A DNA stretch of 12,149 nt from Hemicentrotus pulcherrimus (Eukaryota; Echinodermata; Echinoidea; Camarodonta; Strongylocentrotidae): positions 14,894-27,042 of the forward strand of contig BEXV01003150.1 of NCBI GenBank assembly GCA_003118195.1, read 5' to 3'. The notes below the pieces were generated by a model. The model did no database searches, was not told the DNA's origin, and saw only the letters and a program-made list of their open reading frames with translations. The position numbers and the translations under genes are program-made. Shown piece by piece: positions 8,573 through 12,149 of this stretch. Position 1 is the first letter of the stretch. Every line of letters starts with the position of its first letter.

Positions 8573-8595
8573 ATTTATTTATTTAAATATTTATT
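8573..8595 (+). promoter_or_regulatory. AU-rich element with overlapping ATTTA pentamers
   Basis: Bases 8573-8585 read ATTTATTTATTTA, three overlapping AUUUA pentamers, followed after AA by TATTTATT. This contains the nonamer UUAUUUAUU that marks class II AU-rich elements of short-lived mRNAs. AREs in the mammalian GADD45A 3' UTR are bound by AUF1 and TIAR. Nearby single ATTTA motifs occur at 8200, 8213 and 8232. The role depends on the transcript reaching this point. Confidence 0.55.
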
Positions 8596-8689
8596 GCGGC
8601 AATTGGATATTATTAAAGTGAGGAACTAAGTGAAAAGCTGAAGAAGAAAAAACTGGCTTGATAATTGATAAGTTATTGTTGGGTGGATC

Positions 8690-8699
8690 GGGGGGGGGG
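8690..8699 (+). repeat. Poly-G tract (10 G)
   Basis: Ten consecutive G follow gggtggatc, within the inferred 3' UTR. In RNA this would be a G-rich island in otherwise AU-rich sequence. Confidence 0.85.
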
Positions 8700-8956
8700 A
8701 GCACACAATAATGTGTGTTGATTTGATAACTGAGTTGCACTAATTGCTAGCTATGTTTTAATATGCAAATATATTCAATGCACACAGTAAAGAATGAACA
8801 AAGAAATTAATTGTATCAATTTGTGATTGTCCATGACTTTATTATAGCAACTCATTGTCAACATATTTCTGTCTTGGTATCATTTAAGAGTAGCTTACAT
8901 GTATTGTATTTTTAGGGCATTTCGTTGCATGAGTTATCAGCTCTTAAATTATTTTG

Positions 8957-8964
8957 TGTACATA
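8957..8964 (+). promoter_or_regulatory. Pumilio-type site TGTACATA
   Basis: This matches UGUAHAUA on the sense strand. It lies 26 bases upstream of a second site at 8983, a spacing compatible with paired binding. Confidence 0.4.
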
Positions 8965-8982
8965 ATGATTATCTAATAATAT

Positions 8983-8992
8983 TGTAAATAAA
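8983..8992 (+). terminator. TGTAAATA overlapping an AATAAA poly-A signal
   Basis: TGTAAATA (8983-8990) fits the Pumilio consensus and overlaps the hexamer AATAAA at 8987-8992. UGUA motifs just upstream also suit cleavage factor Im. This is a good candidate for an internal poly-A site that could compete with Pumilio binding. Confidence 0.4.
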
Positions 8993-9008
8993 TTTCATGA
9001 ATTGCATG

Positions 9009-9022
9009 TTGTACATGTACAA
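9009..9022. repeat. 14-nt palindrome TTGTACATGTACAA
   Basis: A perfect palindrome 17 bases after the AATAAA at 8987. It adds UGUA motifs and could fold or dimerise in RNA. It shares the GTACATGTAC-like core with 8235-8248. Confidence 0.5.
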
Positions 9023-9050
9023 ATCTTAAAAGATTATAAACGTTGTGGTT

Positions 9051-9074
9051 AATACATTAATATAATAATGTATT
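9051..9074. repeat. Hairpin with 9-bp stem
   Basis: AATACATTA (9051-9059) pairs perfectly with TAATGTATT (9066-9074) across a 6-base loop. The stem is AT-rich and within the distal part of the inferred 3' UTR. Confidence 0.45.
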
Positions 9075-9193
9075 GGAGTTTTATCCAAGTATTTATAGTA
9101 TTCAACTGGTCGATGTTCGTTTGAATTATTATGTATGTCATATTTAAAGTAATACAGCTTACGTGTGTGACTAAATAACTTATCTTACCGGAC

Positions 9194-9263
9194 AATAAAT
9201 ATTTTGTCAATATTGTACATATTAAATTCAATATATTGTACAGAAGTGCTGAATGAAAATAAA
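9194..9263 (+). terminator. Cluster of distal poly-A signals and UGUA motifs
   Basis: AATAAA occurs at 9194-9199 and 9258-9263. Between them are a Pumilio-type TGTACATA (9214-9221) and a further TGTACA near 9238. UGUA upstream of AATAAA is the usual arrangement at animal poly-A sites. This is my preferred 3' end of the gene, with cleavage expected near 9275-9290. Confidence 0.45.
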
Positions 9264-9280
9264 CCGTATTGAAACCGTAT

Positions 9281-9464
9281 ATTCTGCAGTATTTATATGT
9301 CCTGATTATTTAAGGTTAATGGGCCCTAAATAGACCTTGTAAAGCTATGTATTCTAAGAAAGAGATGAAGTTTTCTCGAGTTACATGGTATGGATCATGA
9401 AGGCAGCCATGTTTGAACGAATGTTCAGTCCAAAACAGAGAGTTATTTATAAAGAATATTTTGA
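9281..9464. other. Intergenic spacer after the inferred gene end
   Basis: AT-rich sequence without an open frame or motif I can support. It leads into the polypurine tract. Confidence 0.5.
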
Positions 9465-9905
9465 AGAAGAAAATGGAGAGAAAGAGAGTCAGTGAGATAG
9501 GGAGGGGGGTACAATATTATGGAGAGACAGATAAAGGGAGAAGGGGATATAGGGAAATAAACGCAGAGACGGGGACAGATGATTAGAGGGATACAATGAG
9601 AGAGAGGGTGAAAGAAAGACGTAACAATAAATAAAGGGAGATGGGGTTAAAGTGAGTGAGAAAGAATTATATATATTGAGGGAAGGGGGAAAAGAGAGAG
9701 AGAGAGAGAAATAAGGGGCCGACAGAGGAGACGAAGTGGCAGAAGACCCAGAACGAAATTAGGGAGAGGGCGAAGGGATAAAGTTAAATGTTACTGAAAA
9801 AATGTACAATTATTTGGGAGTATTGCAAAAGAAGGGAACGAGTTGATTGAGTAGAGTGAGAGAATGAGTCTCAGAGAGAGAGAGAGAGAGAGAGAAAGAG
9901 AACAA
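9465..9905 (+). repeat. GA-rich polypurine tract, about 440 bp
   Basis: The sense strand is nearly all A and G over this stretch, with true (GA)n cores near 9690-9708 and 9872-9897 and variants such as ggagag, agggag and gaaagag between them. It looks like an old GA microsatellite that has spread and decayed. Such tracts can form triplex (H-DNA) structures. It ends about 15 bases before the fold-back element. Confidence 0.85.
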
Positions 9906-9920
9906 GAGATACGAATACAC

Positions 9921-10139
9921 TCTAAGAACTATAATGTTAAATCACCTTTTTTCAAAGGGGTGAAGAAGTGACTACTTTTACAAAACGTCAGACTAACACT
10001 TTTTATATGCTAGATTTCACCTTTATCTTGAGTATTATCGTGTTGGATCCAAAATGATCAAAGTGATCTACCATTTTGAAAACGTTAGTGGTCACTCATC
10101 GAACCTTTTAAATGGTGATTTAACATTTTAGTTTTTAGA
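9921..10139. mobile_element. Fold-back MITE-like element, about 220 bp
   Basis: The 26 bases at 9921-9946 and the reverse complement of 10114-10139 agree at 24 positions, sharing AATGTTAAATCACC at the inner side and TCTAA at the outer side. The inverted similarity goes on inward: AGTGACTACT near 9966 faces AGTGGTCACT near 10087, and weaker pairing continues to the middle. There is no coding capacity. A short non-autonomous DNA transposon that folds into one long hairpin explains this best. No clear target-site duplication was seen, so the superfamily is unknown. Confidence 0.7.
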
Positions 10140-12030
10140 ATATTTATAGCAAAGATAGCAGGGGGATTAATGTGAACACTAATTTCTGGCGTGGCGCATA
10201 CAAAAATCCTTTGAACAAAACAAGAAGAAACGATGAAATAATGGCAGTGAATAAGATGGTAAAGCAGGTTAACGTTTTCTGAAAAAAATGAATGTCATTA
10301 GAATTATGTGTCAGGACAAGTCACGTATATCATGTCATTGTAATGAGAAGTCATTTCTTGTGGAAATTAAATTACAGATGATGAGAACTTGAGAAGTTTG
10401 GACTTGATCAAACAAGTTGTCTGACACCTGCAAAGTTCTTAGCCCAACTACCGGTAGCTTCATTGCAATTACATTAACACCCATCCTGTGCACTGTCGTA
10501 TTGCTTGCCGGAGTGATTGACAGTCGTGAGTGAGTTATTAGATAGAGGGTAATATGCTTTTCCTTTCACTTCCTCTGTTCTTCCTTGCGTTAGGTCTTTT
10601 GTGAATCCACATTCATCTGTCATTGTGTCAACGATAACCGAATATGGTAGAAGCGGAGCCCATTGTGACGTGTTATGACGAAGTCTCTTTAGTTCCAGCC
10701 GATCACGGCAATGACAATAGAGAAAAGAAGGAAAGCGTTGTTTTCTTTCATATCACTTGTCGGTGAATACAAGTCATGCAAACGATCAGTTGTAATGTCA
10801 TCGGTGGTTTATCCCAGAATAGGATATGGCTATAAAACCGACAAGGGTATATCCAAAATGAACTTCGATGGAAAAGATTTTTTTTTTTGTTTTTGGTACC
10901 GCTTTGCAGGGTTGATAAAAGGATAGTGACGTTGAACATGCTGGAAAGACGGAATATAAAATCAACGTGCCCAAACGCGAAATGTTTGACATAAAATGGC
11001 AATAAGGTTACAAACGGAGGGATATGCTCACAAAGGAAAATATATGATATAGCTCTGTAAACATCTTAGGAAATGTCACTTTAGGCTTGCGATCTGTTCT
11101 GATCCATATCCCGTCAGATATGTTGCACAATCACTGATCAGTAATTAGCAATTTGATTTATATGATACAAACAAACAATCAAACATATTTTATTACCATC
11201 ATGAACGTTTCAAACTGAATGCGGTTATCTAGTATAGGCCTTTTTTGTTGGAATATAAGAGGAACAAACTGTCATCCGGTTGGCGGCACACTAGAAAATC
11301 TGCTTGTTGACAAAGAGCCAACACAACAGGCTTCTGAAGGCAAGTCCGTGGATCTTGAATCAGAACATCCGCCTCGTCATGGTTAATGGGAGGCGCGGTC
11401 CAACACGTATGATTTCATAACAACCGCAAGTCTTGTTTAGGAAGGATATCAAATTTTAACCTCCGAATTGAATCAGACGATGAGTTAATTGCTATTTCTT
11501 GTACACCTGCACAATTTGGGGCGTTGGACATGGGCGTTGGGAAACAAAGGGTACCATGGTTATTTTAAAAATGCAAGTGGCATGTGGGTTTATTGTTCCA
11601 TTATAAGAACAAAGAACGAGTGAGTTGTTGGATTTAGGCGATCAGAAAGATATTGATTGAATTGAGAATGAAAAATTTATGACAGAATGAAAAACTAATC
11701 ACTGCATTTGTTATTTATTTATACAGAAATTTTGATAGAAAATAGGCCTACATTAAACAAAAATGAGTAGAATAAAGAATAGATGACAACCACGTATTAC
11801 AAAAAAAAATTGATTGAAGACATACATCCTTTATAATCTGATGTGGCTTGGCACACGGGATACCAAAATTAATATGTTCGTATTTACATTCAATTTCTCT
11901 TTAATCAAATTAGGTTGTTTACAAGAAAGCTGAAAATGGATAGTTGGATACACTTATATGAATACATGATACCACGTTAACCATCATGTTAACCAAATTT
12001 AATAATTGTTCAAAAAGGAACAATTGGTTA
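10140..12030. other. Non-coding stretch, no gene recognised
   Basis: About 1.9 kb of mixed, AT-rich sequence. Open frames here (for example a 71-codon frame at 10711-10926 + and overlapping frames on the minus strand) have no known domain. Small palindromes occur at 10448-10457 (CTACCGGTAG) and 11133-11142 (ACTGATCAGT), each short enough to be chance. Confidence 0.6.
12004..12025. repeat. Hairpin with 8-bp stem
   Basis: AATTGTTC (12004-12011) and GAACAATT (12018-12025) are perfect inverted repeats with a 6-base loop. A further TAACC (11990-11994) and GGTTA (12026-12030) flank them, so a larger imperfect stem is possible. It lies directly before the G run at 12035 and may be part of a repeat end. 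Confidence 0.45.
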
Positions 12031-12034
12031 TCAA

Positions 12035-12149
12035 GGGGGGGGGTGGTGTGCAGGCGCGGATCCAGGATTTCTTAGGGGAGGGGGCCCACTTTTTCTTTTT
12101 TGGTCCCCCCAAAAAATCGCAACGACTCAGCCAGCCGCTAAATAAGCGG
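12035..12149. repeat. Possible edge of a dispersed repeat, G-rich
   Basis: Nine G (12035-12043) are followed by a GC-richer segment with gcgcggatccaggattt, a purine stretch and a facing C run (12105-12110). The composition jumps against the AT-rich flank, and segments of this look are common in repetitive DNA of marine invertebrates as I remember them. The element runs off the window, so its class and length are unknown. Confidence 0.35.

Larger units (their letters stand above)
7332..9280 (+). other. Probable long 3' UTR of GADD45 (3' end uncertain)
   Basis: After TGA there is about 1.95 kb of even, AT-rich sequence without splice-like breaks. It is rich in ATTTA, UGUA and AATAAA motifs, up to a last AATAAA at 9258-9263. 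The texture changes to a polypurine tract near 9465. The end is set only by the last poly-A signal; an earlier end near 7800 is possible. A stable, long control region would fit the known mRNA-level regulation of GADD45 genes. Confidence 0.5.

Noticed and set aside
10711..11002. Open frames on both strands downstream of the MITE
   Set aside because: Overlapping on opposite strands, short and without motifs; no gene can be supported.
1..12149. tRNA, rRNA, CRISPR, prokaryotic operon or viral genes
   Set aside because: No cloverleaf with conserved T-arm, no spaced identical repeats, no long uninterrupted frames and no ribosome-binding-site-led gene series were seen.

Overview
The window is animal nuclear DNA carrying one recognisable protein-coding gene on the + strand: a GADD45-family stress-response gene split into exons by introns of about 0.4, 4.0 and 1.3 kb. 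The DNA is AT-rich, with GT-AG introns, GA and CAA microsatellites, poly-G tracts, a small fold-back transposon relic and large non-coding stretches. This fits a marine invertebrate deuterostome. My best guess is an echinoderm such as a sea urchin, but that rests on general texture and on the divergence of the protein, not on a diagnostic marker. Nothing looks bacterial, viral or plasmid-like, and I see no operon, CRISPR array, rRNA or tRNA.

Layout: 1-1132 is probably the 3' part of intron 1 (the first exon, usually about 15 codons in this family, was not convincingly found). It holds a possible retroposed poly-A tail and a perfect 16-nt palindrome around a full CRE. Coding exons are 1133-1243, 1623-1743, 5743-5892 and 7233-7331 (stop TGA at 7329-7331). 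They join in frame to give 159 residues of a GADD45 protein. Intron 3 (1744-5742) holds microsatellites and a closely spaced NF-kB-like and AP-1-like site pair. From 7332 to roughly 9280 lies a long AT-rich 3' UTR candidate with a class-II-like AU-rich element, four Pumilio-type UGUAHAUA sites, three perfect 14-nt palindromes and several AATAAA signals. From about 9465 the DNA becomes a 440-nt polypurine tract, directly followed by a ~220-bp fold-back MITE-like element (9921-10139). From there to the end I see no gene. The last ~115 bases, with a G run and low-complexity flanks, resemble the edge of a dispersed repeat.

Together the window reads as a single inducible regulatory gene. The candidate CRE, kB/AP-1, ARE and Pumilio sites agree with how GADD45 genes are controlled in other animals (fast transcriptional induction, unstable mRNA), but each is only a sequence match. 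I did not find a new multi-gene system. The points of interest are an altered acidic loop, a Ser/Thr-Pro-rich linker, an extra intron and the dense 3' UTR control signals.
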